Assembly (NCBI RefSeq): GCF_013409935.1
Contig: NZ_JACCCO010000001.1
Coordinates: 3,844,001 to 3,908,000 of the forward strand
DNA: 64,000 nucleotides
DNA from: Streptosporangium sandarakinum
GTDB taxonomy: Bacteria > Actinomycetota > Actinomycetes > Streptosporangiales > Streptosporangiaceae
Direction: 5' to 3'
Part shown: positions 51,873-61,060 of the stretch, in pieces
Numbering within the stretch: position 1 is the stretch's first letter
How the letters are laid out: each line of letters begins with the position of its first letter
Position numbers and translations under genes: made by a program
The notes under the pieces: model-generated
What the model was told of the DNA's origin: nothing
The model's database searches: none
The model's input: only the letters and a program-made list of their open reading frames with translations

Positions 51873-54800
51873 ATGGGTAACAAGAGGCGCATGACACGGG
51901 AGAGGGGAATCCTCCGCTGGCCGGTCCTCCGGCAGCTCAGAGGAGAGGATCCCCGGAGCGACGCGGCGCGGTCGGCGCGGACCGACGCGCTCCGTCCCCG
52001 TGTCGAGCAGGCGGACAAGGTCGCGCGGTCGGTGTGCCCGTACTGCGCGGTCGGCTGCGGCCAGCTGGTCTACGCCAAGGAAGGCCGGGTCACCCAGATC
52101 GAGGGCGACCCCGACTCCCCCATCTCCCGGGGGCGCCTGTGCCCCAAGGGCTCGGCCAGCAAGCAGCTCGTCAACCACCCGGACCGGCAGACGACGGTGC
52201 TCTACCGGCGCCCGCACGGCACGGAGTGGGAGCGCCTCGACCTCGACACCGCGATGGACATGATCGCCGACCGGGTGGTCCGCACCCGGCGGGAGACCTG
52301 GCAGCAGGAGGAGGACGGCAAGGTCGTCCGGCGCACCCTGGGCATCGCCAGCCTGGGCGGAGCGACGCTGGACAACGAAGAGAACTACCTGATGAAGAAG
52401 CTCTACACCGCCCTCGGCGCCATACAGGTGGAGAACCAGGCCCGTATTTGACACTCCTCCACCATCCCCGGTCTGGGGATCAGCTTCGGGCGTGGCGGCG
52501 CCACGGACTTCCAGCAGGATCTGGCCGAGTCCGACTGCATCGTCATCCAGGGCTCCAACATGGCCGAGTGCCACCCGGTGGGCTTCCAGTGGGTGATGGA
52601 GGCCAAGGCCCGGGGGGCGAAGGTCTTCCACATCGACCCGCGCTTCACGCGGACCAGCGCGCTCGCCGACCGGTACCTGCCGATCCGCGCGGGCACCGAC
52701 ATCGTGCTGCTCGGCGCGCTGATCAACCACGTGCTGACGAACGGGCTCGACTTCCGCGAGTACGTCCTGGCCTACACCAACGCCTCGACGATCATCTCGG
52801 AGGACTTCCGCGACACCGAGGACCTCGACGGGCTGTTCTCCGGCTACGACGCCGAGGGCCGCAAGTACGACCCGTCGAGCTGGGCCTACGAGGGCGCGGA
52901 GGAGGAGGCCGCGGCCGGGCAGCGCCGGGAGCAGCTTGAGGGCGGGGCCCAGCACGCCGAGGCGGCCGGCCCGCACGAGTACGGCTCGGGCGGTCCCGCC
53001 ATGCTGGCCACGCCGTCCACCGACCCGACGCTGAACCATCCGCGCTGCGTCTACCAGATCCTCAAGCGGCACTTCGCCCGCTACACCCCGGAGATGGTGG
53101 CCGAGGCGTGCGGCATCGAGCCGGAGGCGTTCGCCGAGCTGGCCGAGGCGATCACCGCCAACTCCGGCCGGGAGCGCACCACCGCCTGGGTGTACTCGGT
53201 CGGCTGGACCCAGCACTCGGTGGGCGCGCAGTACATCCGCGCGGGGGCCATCCTGCAGCTGCTGCTCGGCAACATAGGACGGCCCGGCGGCGGCATCCTG
53301 GCGCTGCGCGGCCACGCCAGCATCCAGGGCTCCTCCGACATCCCGACGCTGTTCAACATCCTGCCCGGCTACCTGCCGATGCCGCACGCCCACCGGCACG
53401 AGGACCTCGACGGCTACCTCGCCGCCGCCGGCGCCGACACCGGCTTCTGGGGCAGGAAGCGCTCCTACATGGTGAGCCTGCTCAAATCGTGGTGGGGTGA
53501 CGCGGCCACCGCCGACAACGACTTCCGCTTCGACCACCTGCCGCGCCTCACCGGCGACCACGGCCACTACACGACCGTGCTGGGGCAGATCGACGGCACC
53601 GTGAAGGGCTACTTCGTGGTGGGCGAGAACCCCGCGGTCGGCTCCTCCTCCGGCAGGCTCCAGCGTCTCGGGCTCGCCAACCTGGACTGGCTGGTGGTGC
53701 GCGACCTGCGGCTGGTGGAGACCGCCACCTTCTGGAAGGACGGCCCGGAGCTGGAGACCGGGGAGATGCGCACCGAGGACATCGGCACCGAGGTGTTCTT
53801 CATGCCCGCCGCCAGCCACGTCGAGAAGGAAGGCACCTTCACCAACACCCAGCGGCTGCTGCAGTGGCGCGAGAAGGCGGTCGACCCGCCGGGCGAGGCC
53901 CGCAGCGACCTGTGGTTCTACTACCACCTCGGCAAGCGGATCAGGCGGCGGCTGACCGACGACGACATCGACCTGCCGCTGCGCGAGCTGACCTGGGACT
54001 ACCCCGAGCACGGCGAGCACGCCGAGCCGTCGGCCGAGGCGGTGCTGCGCGAGATCAACGGCACCGGCCCCGACGGGCGGGCGCTGTCGGCCTACACCGA
54101 GCTGGAGCCGGACGGCTCCACCCGGTGCGGCTGCTGGATCTACTGCGGCGTCTACGCCGACGAGGTCAACCAGGCCGCCCGCCGCAAGTCCCGCCACGAG
54201 CAGGGCCGGATCGCCCCGGAGTGGGGCTGGGCCTGGCCGGCCAACCGGCGCGTCCTGTACAACCGGGCCTCCGCCGACCCCGAGGGCCGCCCGTGGAGCG
54301 AGCGCAAGAAGCTCGTCTGGTGGGACGAGGAGAAGGGCGAGTGGACCGGCCACGACGTGCCGGACTTCGAGAAGGACAAGCCGCCGCACTACCTGCCCCC
54401 GGACGAGGCCAGGGCCGAGGACGCGATCTCCGGCAGCACGCCGTTCATCATGCAGGCGGACGGCAAGGGCTGGCTGTACGCCCCGGCGGGCATGGCCGAC
54501 GGACCGCTGCCCACGCACTACGAGCCGCACGAGTCGCCGGTGCCCAACCCGCTGTACGGCCGGCGGGCCAACCCCTGCCGGAAGGTCTACGACCGTCCGG
54601 AGGTGCCCTACAACCCCGCGGGGTCGTCGCGCTTCCCGTACGTGCTGACGACCTACCGGCTGACCGAGCACCACACGGCGGGCGGCATGAGCCGGTCGCT
54701 GCCGTACCTCGCAGAGCTCCAGCCGGAGCTGTTCTGCGAGGTGTCGCCCCGGCTGGCCGAGGAGCTGGGCCTGGTCAACGGGGGCTGGGCGACGATCGTG

Positions 54801-55079
54801 ACGACGCGCGCCGCGATCGAGGCCCGCGTCCTGGTGACCGGCCGGATCCGCCCGCTGCGGCTCGACGGCCGCCGGATCGAGCAGGTCGGCCTGCCGTACC
54901 ACTGGGGCTGGAGCGGCGGCGTGGCGACCGGCGACGTGACCAACGACCTGATGCCCATGGTGCTCGACCCGAACGTCTACATCCAGGAGGGCAAGGCCGC
55001 GACCTGCGACGTACGGCCCGGCCGGCGTCCCAGGGGGCAGGCGCTGCTCGAACTGATGGAGGAGTACCGCCGTGGCTGA
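51873..55079 (+). CDS. fdhA: Selenocysteine formate dehydrogenase, catalytic subunit (in-frame UGA)
   Basis: 1,068 residues with Sec193 at the in-frame TGA 52449-52451; one frame continues through it. It is Mo/W-bisPGD formate dehydrogenase: 4Fe-4S ligands Cys55, Cys58, Cys62 and Cys90 (SVCPYCAVGC, RGRLCPKGS), then NQARI-Sec-HSS, then GISFGRGGATDFQQDL, SDCIVIQGSNMAECHPVGFQ. NQARI-Sec-HSS is the family's selenocysteine site. No twin-arginine signal is seen at the N-terminus, so the enzyme is probably cytoplasmic-facing. ATG 51891 is an alternative start. The frame ends overlapping fdhB by 8 bases. It oxidises formate to CO2 and passes electrons to the Fe-S subunit. Confidence 0.95.
52449..52480 (+). 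promoter_or_regulatory. Selenocysteine UGA codon and SECIS hairpin
   Basis: UGA at 52449-52451 is followed by 12 bases, then a hairpin of 6-bp stem ATCCCC/GGGGAT (52464-52469 with 52475-52480) with loop GGTCT. The GGTCT loop begins exactly 18 bases after the UGA, the same distance as in E. coli fdhF, where SelB binds the GGUCU loop. Confidence 0.9.
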
Positions 55080-55953
55080 GCGGGTGGGGTTCTTCACCGA
55101 CACGAGCATCTGCATCGGATGCAAGGCGTGCGAGGTGGCCTGCAAGGAGTGGAACGACGTCCCCGACGACGGGTTCGTCTTCCGGGCGACCTCCTACGAC
55201 AACACGGGCGGCCTCGGCGCGAGCACCTGGCGGCACGTGGCGTTCATCGAGCAGCGCGTCCCCGCCCCGGGGAACGGCGGGCCCGGCGGCCCGTCCGGCG
55301 CCGGCGAGCTGCCCGCCGACTCCGTGGGCCCCGGCGTCGAGACCGGCGCGGACGGCGAGCGGCCCGGCGCCGTGGTGGGCGAGCCGGTGGACCGCTGGCT
55401 GATGGCGTCCGACGTGTGCAAGCACTGCACGCACGCCGCCTGCCTGGACGTCTGCCCCACCGGAGCGCTGTTCCGCACCGAGTTCCACACGGTGGTGGTG
55501 CAGGCCGACGTGTGCAACGGCTGCGGGTACTGCGTGCCGGCCTGTCCCTACGGCGTGATCGGCCGCCGGGAGGACGACGGCCGGGCCTTCAAGTGCACGA
55601 TGTGCTACGACCGGCTGCGCGGCGGGCTGGAACCGGCCTGCGCCAAGGCGTGCCCGACCGACTCCATCCAGTTCGGCCCGCTGGACGAACTCCTGGAACG
55701 CGCCGAGCGGCGGGTCACGGACCTGCACGGGCAGGGCAGGACCGAGGCCCGGCTGTACGGCGCCGACCCAAACGACGGCGTGGGCGGCGACGGCGCGTTC
55801 TTCCTGCTGATGGACGACCCCGAGGTGTACGGCCTGCCGCCCGACCCGGTGGTCACCACCCGCGACCTGCCCGCGATGTGGGGCTGGGCCGCGGGCGCGG
55901 CACTGTCCATGGCCGGGGTCATGGCCGCGGCGTTCCTGCGGAGAAGGCGGTAA
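55072..55953 (+). CDS. fdhB: Formate dehydrogenase Fe-S subunit
   Basis: 293 residues from GTG 55072, overlapping fdhA by 8 bases. Four 4Fe-4S cluster motifs: CIGCKACEVACKEW, CKHCTHAACLDVCPTG, CNGCGYCVPACPYG and CTMCYDRLRGGLEPACAKAC. A Gly/Pro-rich insert of about 40 residues (near 64-102) sits between the first and second clusters and is unlike short FdnH/HybA proteins. The C-terminal hydrophobic helix (MWGWAAGAALSMAGVMAAAF) can anchor it to the membrane. It carries electrons from fdhA to the membrane subunit. Confidence 0.93.
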   Translation: MAERVGFFTDTSICIGCKACEVACKEWNDVPDDGFVFRATSYDNTGGLGASTWRHVAFIEQRVPAPGNGGPGGPSGAGELPADSVGPGVETGADGERPGAVVGEPVDRWLMASDVCKHCTHAACLDVCPTGALFRTEFHTVVVQADVCNGCGYCVPACPYGVIGRREDDGRAFKCTMCYDRLRGGLEPACAKACPTDSIQFGPLDELLERAERRVTDLHGQGRTEARLYGADPNDGVGGDGAFFLLMDDPEVYGLPPDPVVTTRDLPAMWGWAAGAALSMAGVMAAAFLRRRR

Positions 55954-55957
55954 AGCA

Positions 55958-56959
55958 GTGGCAAGGCGTGAGGACGCGATGGTGCCGGAGGCCGAGTTCC
56001 GGTCCTACTACGGGCAGCCGGTGATCAAGGCCCCGGTCTGGCACGTGCCCCACATGCCGCTCTACCTCTACCTGGGCGGGCTGTCCGGCGGGGCGTCGCT
56101 GATGTCGGCCGCGGCCCGGCTCGCCGGGCACGACCGGCTCGGGCTCACCGCCCGGGTCACCGCCGCCGCCGGGGCCACCCTCGGCGCGGGCTTCCTGGTC
56201 GCCGAGCTCGGCCGGCCCGAGCGGTTCCTCAACATGCTGCGGATCTTCAAGCCCACCTCGCCGATGAGCGTGGGCTCCTGGATCCTGGCCGCGCACAGCG
56301 GGCTGAGCGCGCTCGCCACGGCCTCGGCGGTGATGTCCGCCGCGCCCGCCTCGGCCGTCGCCGCCCGGCTGCCCCGGAGGGTCGCCGCCGCGCTGCCCGC
56401 CGCGGGCGACGCCGCGGCCGTGGCCACCGCCCTGACCGGCCCGCTGATGGCGACCTACACGGCCGTGCTCGTCGCCGACACCGCCGTGCCGGCCTGGCAC
56501 GAGGCGCACCGGGAACTGCCGTTCCTGTTCGCCGGGAGCGCGCTGGCCAGCGCGGGCGCCATGGGCATGCTGGCCACCCCCCGCGCCCAGGCGGGTCCGG
56601 CCCGCGTCGCCGCCGCGGCGGGGGCGGCCGTCGAACTGGCCGCGGGCGCGGTGATCGAACGCCGGCTCGGCCTGGTCGGCGAGCCGTACCGGGAGGGGAG
56701 GTCGGGCCGCCTGATGCGGGCCGCCCGCGCCCTCACCGCCGGCGGCGGCCTGCTCGCCACGGTCGCCGGCCGCAGTCGCGCGCTGACCGCGCTGTCCGGC
56801 CTCGCGCTGACCGCCGGCGCCCTGTGCACCCGGTTCGGAGTCCTGGAGGCCGGCCGGGCCTCCGCCGCCGACCCCAAGTACACCGTGGTGCCCCAGCGGC
56901 AACGCCTGGAATCAGGCGACCGCGCCTCCACCGCGGCCCCCGCCCGCTCCTGGCCGTAG
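55958..56959 (+). CDS. NrfD-like membrane subunit of formate dehydrogenase
   Basis: 333 residues from GTG 55958, 4 bp after fdhB. About eight hydrophobic helices (LYLYLGGLSGGASLMSAAAR, LGAGFLVAELGRPERFLNML, ATALTGPLMATYTAVLVADT). The LGRPERFLNMLR segment is the NrfD/PsrC signature. It is the quinone-linked membrane anchor that probably receives electrons from fdhB and returns them to the quinone pool. NrfD-type subunits bind no heme. Confidence 0.88.
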   Translation: MARREDAMVPEAEFRSYYGQPVIKAPVWHVPHMPLYLYLGGLSGGASLMSAAARLAGHDRLGLTARVTAAAGATLGAGFLVAELGRPERFLNMLRIFKPTSPMSVGSWILAAHSGLSALATASAVMSAAPASAVAARLPRRVAAALPAAGDAAAVATALTGPLMATYTAVLVADTAVPAWHEAHRELPFLFAGSALASAGAMGMLATPRAQAGPARVAAAAGAAVELAAGAVIERRLGLVGEPYREGRSGRLMRAARALTAGGGLLATVAGRSRALTALSGLALTAGALCTRFGVLEAGRASAADPKYTVVPQRQRLESGDRASTAAPARSWP

Positions 56960-56975
56960 GCCGGCGGACGTCCCT

Positions 56976-57641
56976 TCACCGGTCGCGCGTCTCACGCCGG
57001 GGCCGCACCACGCCGGCCTCGTACGCGAGCACCACCGCCTGCACGCGGTCCCGCACACCGAGCTTGGCGAAGATGCGGTTGATGTGCGTCTTCACGGTCG
57101 CCTCGCCGAGATGCAGTTCCCCGGAGATCTCGCGGTTGGACAGCCCCCGAGCCAGCAACCGCAGCACCTCGGTCTCCCGGGCGGTCAGGTCGGCCAGACC
57201 GGGAGCGGTGACCGGCGGCGCCTGGGAGGTGTAGTGGTCGATCAGACGGCGGGTGATCTCCGGTGAGAGCAGCGCGTCTCCACGGGCGACGGCGTGCAGC
57301 GCACCCGCCAGTTCCTTCGGCGGGGTGGTCTTGAGCAGGAATCCACAGGCACCCGCGCGCAACGACCGGTAGACGTACTCGTCGAGGCCGAACGTGGTGA
57401 GCATGACGACGCGACGGTCGGGGCGGTCCGCGAGGATCCGCTCCGTCGCGGCCACGCCGTCAAGCCTCGGCATGTGGATGTCCATCAGCACGACGTCCGG
57501 CTCTTCCCGGATGGTCAGCCTCAGCGCCTCCTCGCCGTCCGTGGCCTCCGCGACCACCTCGATGCCGGGCTGAGCGCCGAGGATCATCCGCAGGCCGGTG
57601 CGTACGAGCGCCTCGTCGTCCGCGATGAGGACGCGCGTCAC
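56976..57641 (-). CDS. NarL/LuxR-type response regulator
   Basis: 221 residues. Receiver with acidic pair Asp8-Asp9 and phospho-acceptor Asp54 (DVVLMDIHMPRLDG), Lys near TTPPKE, then the LuxR helix-turn-helix LTARETEVLRLLARGLSNRE and VKTHINRIFAKLGVRD. Its start overlaps the kinase stop as ATGA. Convergent with the formate dehydrogenase operon, but its proximity suggests control of it or a general link. Confidence 0.93.
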   Translation of the reverse strand: MTRVLIADDEALVRTGLRMILGAQPGIEVVAEATDGEEALRLTIREEPDVVLMDIHMPRLDGVAATERILADRPDRRVVMLTTFGLDEYVYRSLRAGACGFLLKTTPPKELAGALHAVARGDALLSPEITRRLIDHYTSQAPPVTAPGLADLTARETEVLRLLARGLSNREISGELHLGEATVKTHINRIFAKLGVRDRVQAVVLAYEAGVVRPRRETRDR

Positions 57642-58834
57642 GCCGACGCTCCCGTATGCGACGGCACGGGGGCCGCGGAATTTCCGCTCAGGGGCAGTTC
57701 CACCCGCACCTCGAACCCACCGCCTTCCCGCGGGCCGGCGGCGGCCGTGCCCCCGAAGAGTTCCACGCGCTCGCTGATCCCCATCAATCCGAGGCCGCTG
57801 CCGTCGCCGTGGCGGACGATCCGCGGGCCGTCGTTGACGGCGTGAATCCTCAGATCGGTGCGCCCGACATCGATCGCGACCGAGACCGTGGCCCCCGGCG
57901 CGTGTTTGACCGCGTTGGTCAGGGCCTCCTGCAGCACCCGGTAGCCACTGACGTCGACGGCCGCGGGCACCCTGCCGAGGTCGCCGTTGACGGCGACGTC
58001 GACCCGTCCACCGGCGGTCCGGACTCCGGCCAGGAGCGGCTCGATGTGCCGTAGCGAGGGCAGCCGCTCCAGACTCCCCTCACCGCGGAGGATGACGAGC
58101 AGGCGACGCAACTCGGTGACGACGTCACGACCGACCTCCTGCACCGCGTCCAGCGACTCATGGGCCTGCCGGACGTCGGAGTCGAGCATGACCTGGGCGG
58201 CTCCGGCCTGCAGCACCATCACGGCGACGCCGTGCGAGACGATGTCGTGCAGCTCCCGGGCCATCCGGAGCCGTTCGTCGGTGCGGGCGGCGGCCTCCCG
58301 CTCGGCGGCCAGCGCGACCAGACGTTCCGCCTGGGCACGCCGCATGCGTACGGCGTAGGCCGGTCCCATGACCGCGAGCGCGACGAAGACGATGAAGGCC
58401 CAGTCCGGGTCGTCCGCGACCGTGGTCTCGATCCCGAGCGAGACGAAGTAGGAGACACCGGCGATCACCGGGCCGTGGCGGCCGGCCACGGCGACGCACG
58501 CGAAGCAGACGACGACCAGTGCCAGAAGCGGCACGACCGGCCATTCGGGGAGGACCGGCGTGAAACTCTGCGCGACGAAACAGGCGCCGACCAGGACCAC
58601 CGCGGCCCGTGGGTACGACCCGCAGGCCGCGACCGCGAGGCAGTGGCCGGCGAGCAGTACGGTCAGCACGGCCAGCCAGCCGGCGGGCAGCGCGGCGAGA
58701 TCGAGGCTCTCGCCCTCGACGTACGGGGCGAGTGGCACGTAGAGCTCAAGCGAGCCGAACCCGAACAGCGCGAGGCCCGCCGCGACAGGCCCGAGGTCAC
58801 GCCGACGCCGTCCAACGCCCCGGAGCCATCCCAT
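57638..58834 (-). CDS. NarX-like sensor histidine kinase
   Basis: 398 residues from ATG 58834 (ATG 58846 possible). Several membrane helices in the first half (LGPVAAGLALFGFGSLELYV; WLAVLTVLLAGHCLAVAACG; VVLVGACFVAQSFT), then HisKA_3 with the phospho-His in RMARELHDIVSHGVAVMVLQ, and an ATPase with RVLQEALTNAVKHAPGA and GLGLMGISERVELFGG. The signal is not known. It is translationally coupled to the regulator. Confidence 0.9.
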   Translation of the reverse strand: MGWLRGVGRRRRDLGPVAAGLALFGFGSLELYVPLAPYVEGESLDLAALPAGWLAVLTVLLAGHCLAVAACGSYPRAAVVLVGACFVAQSFTPVLPEWPVVPLLALVVVCFACVAVAGRHGPVIAGVSYFVSLGIETTVADDPDWAFIVFVALAVMGPAYAVRMRRAQAERLVALAAEREAAARTDERLRMARELHDIVSHGVAVMVLQAGAAQVMLDSDVRQAHESLDAVQEVGRDVVTELRRLLVILRGEGSLERLPSLRHIEPLLAGVRTAGGRVDVAVNGDLGRVPAAVDVSGYRVLQEALTNAVKHAPGATVSVAIDVGRTDLRIHAVNDGPRIVRHGDGSGLGLMGISERVELFGGTAAAGPREGGGFEVRVELPLSGNSAAPVPSHTGASA

Positions 58835-58993
58835 GGCGGGGAGCATATTCGAGCCGCCCGCCGCCTGACATCCACCCACGGGTGGAGCGGCGTCCTGCGG
58901 CGTCAACCCGTCGATCAACGTCTCGGCCGACGACCTGAGCGGTACGGCGCTCCTAGCCTCTGCATCGTCAACGGATCACGACGGGAGATGTCG

Positions 58994-59686
58994 ATGGATG
59001 ACCAGGCCGCCAGGCCGTACGGCCGGCGTTTCGCAGCGATCGCGATGGCGGGTGGCGGCGTTCTCTACGCCGTCGCCAACGCCTTCTACTGGGTGATGTT
59101 CCCCGACGAGGTGTCCGAGACCGCGGCGAACGTGGACGTGGCCGCGTCCGACCTCGGCGCCTGGCGGATCGAGACGATCCTCTTCGCGCTGGCGCACCTG
59201 CTGCTCCTGCCGGCGGTGGCGGGCCTGATCGTGGCGGTCGGCCGCCGCAGGCGCCTGGTCGCCACCATCGGCGGAGCCTTCGCCGTTCCCGCTCTCTACT
59301 TCTCGGCGATCCACCTGTGGCACTACAACGCCTTCTTCGGGGCCCTCGCCGGAGGGGGCGTGAAGGTGGGGGCGGTCCGGCCGGTCGTCGACGCCCTCGA
59401 CAAGGACCCGCTGGTGATGGCGTCGTTCGCGGTCTGGATCCTGGGCTGGATGATCGGGCTCCTGGTCCTGGCCTTCGGTGCGTGGCGAGCCGGCCTGGTG
59501 TCCCTGTGGGTGCCACTCGCGCTCACCGGCGGCCAGGTGCTCGACTTCGTCTCCAACGGCGTGGCGCCCAAGCTCGTGGTGAGCGTACTGATGGCCGCCG
59601 GACTGATCGGGCTGGCGCGGGGCGTCCGCCCGGGACGCGTGGAGAGCGTGGCCACGGCCGTGCACGGTACCGAGATCACCCGATGA
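58994..59686 (+). CDS. Hypothetical membrane protein (about six helices)
   Basis: 230 residues from ATG 58994 (GGGAG six bases upstream; ATG 58988 is an alternative). Helices include FAAIAMAGGGVLYAVANAFY, TILFALAHLLLLPAVAGLIV, GAFAVPALYFSAIHLWHYNA and FAVWILGWMIGLLVLAFGAW. It resembles small DUF4386-like integral membrane proteins, but I cannot assign it. Divergent from the kinase gene, so a possible target. Confidence 0.78.
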   Translation: MDDQAARPYGRRFAAIAMAGGGVLYAVANAFYWVMFPDEVSETAANVDVAASDLGAWRIETILFALAHLLLLPAVAGLIVAVGRRRRLVATIGGAFAVPALYFSAIHLWHYNAFFGALAGGGVKVGAVRPVVDALDKDPLVMASFAVWILGWMIGLLVLAFGAWRAGLVSLWVPLALTGGQVLDFVSNGVAPKLVVSVLMAAGLIGLARGVRPGRVESVATAVHGTEITR

Positions 59687-59817
59687 CGGATGATCACCAC
59701 TCGTGATCCCGGCCCACCGCCGGCGCGAGCAGTCCCACACGACGCCGCACCAGGCCATTGACCTGCGACCTCAGGATGAGACGAACTCGCCGGAAGCGTT
59801 CACCCGCATCCTCACGG

Positions 59818-60891
59818 TCAGCGCAGCCGCAGGGCCGCGCCGTCGAAGGGGACGAGTTCGCCGACGACCGGTGCGCCGGGCACCTCGCCCGCCACCAGCA
59901 GGCCGCCGGAGGTCTGGGCGTCGGCCAGCAGCAGCACGTCCTCCTCGGCCAGGCTCCCGGCGTCCAGGTGCGGCTCCACCCAGGCGAGGTTGCGCCGGGT
60001 GCCGCCGCTGACGTGGCCGTCGCGCACGGCCTCGCGGGCGCCCTCCAGGTACGGCACGGCCGCCGCGTCCACCACGGCCGTGACGCCGCTCGCCCTGGCC
60101 AGCTTGTACAGGTGGCCGAGCAGGCCGAAGCCGGTCACGTCGGTGGCGCACCGGGCGCCCGCGGCGAGCGCCGCCCGGGAGGCGTCCCGGTTGAGGGTGG
60201 TCATCGCGGCTATCGCCTGCGGGAAGACCTCGCCGGTCGCCTTGTGCCGGGTGTTGAGCACCCCGACGCCGAGCGGCTTGGTCAGCGACAGCGGCAGCCC
60301 GGCCCGGCCGGCGTCGATGCGCAGCAGCCGCTCCAGGTCGGCCAGGCCGGTGACGGCCATGCCGTACTTCGGCTCGGGGTCGTCCACGCTGTGGCCGCCC
60401 GCGACGTGGCAGCCCGCGGCGCGGGCCACGTCCAGGCCGCCGCGCAGCACCTCCTTCGCCAGGTCCATCGGCAGCCGCTCGCGGGGCCAGCCGAGGAGGT
60501 TGACCGCGACGAGGGGCTCGCCGCCCACCGCGTAGACGTCGGACAGGGCGTTGGTCGCGGCGATCCGCCCCCAGTCGTAGGGGTCGTCCACCACGGGCGT
60601 GAAGAAGTCGGCGGTGGCGACCACGGCCCGGCCGCCCTCGATGCGGACGACGGCGGCGTCGTCGCCGTCGTCCAGGCCCACGACCAGCTCGCCCAGCGGC
60701 GCGGGCGAGCCGTCCGCGGACCCGTCCGCCGTGGGCCGCCGCACGAGGCCCGCCACTATGGCCTCCAGCTCCCCGGGCGGGATCTTGCAGGCGCATCCGC
60801 CGCCGTGCGCGTACTGCGTCAGCCGGATCCTCCCCGGCGCCGGGGTGCCGGGGTCCGTCCCGAGGCCGGGCTCCGCCGTCGTTCCCGTCAT
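59818..60891 (-). CDS. selD: Selenophosphate synthetase SelD
   Basis: 357 residues from ATG 60891 (GGGAGGG upstream). Makes selenophosphate from selenide and ATP. The active site is in HGGGCACKIPP: Cys33 and Lys36, the Cys form (not Sec). AIR-synthase/PurM-like domains follow, with VVDDPYDWGRIAATNALSDV and ATDVTGFGLLGHLYK. Length is normal for the family. It is divergent from selA-selB, so one intergenic region (60892-61060) can serve both. Confidence 0.95.
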   Translation of the reverse strand: MTGTTAEPGLGTDPGTPAPGRIRLTQYAHGGGCACKIPPGELEAIVAGLVRRPTADGSADGSPAPLGELVVGLDDGDDAAVVRIEGGRAVVATADFFTPVVDDPYDWGRIAATNALSDVYAVGGEPLVAVNLLGWPRERLPMDLAKEVLRGGLDVARAAGCHVAGGHSVDDPEPKYGMAVTGLADLERLLRIDAGRAGLPLSLTKPLGVGVLNTRHKATGEVFPQAIAAMTTLNRDASRAALAAGARCATDVTGFGLLGHLYKLARASGVTAVVDAAAVPYLEGAREAVRDGHVSGGTRRNLAWVEPHLDAGSLAEEDVLLLADAQTSGGLLVAGEVPGAPVVGELVPFDGAALRLR

Positions 60892-61060
60892 GCCGTGTCC
60901 CTCCCGGTGCCCGTGGCGCGCCGGTCGGCGCACCGCCCTTCCCTACCCGGCTCACCGTACGCTCACCCGCCTGCGGCCACGCGGCGGGCCGTGGCGGCAG
61001 GGCGGGTGGGGTTCCCTTCCGGTCCGGCTCTATTTTCGTTACGTGGACCCACGAAGGCAC

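Noticed and set aside
52449-52451. TGA in fdhA as a frameshift or pseudogene stop
   Set aside because: The frame continues in the same phase with an unbroken conserved protein, the codon lies at the family's Sec site, a SECIS follows, and selA, selB, selC and selD are all present.
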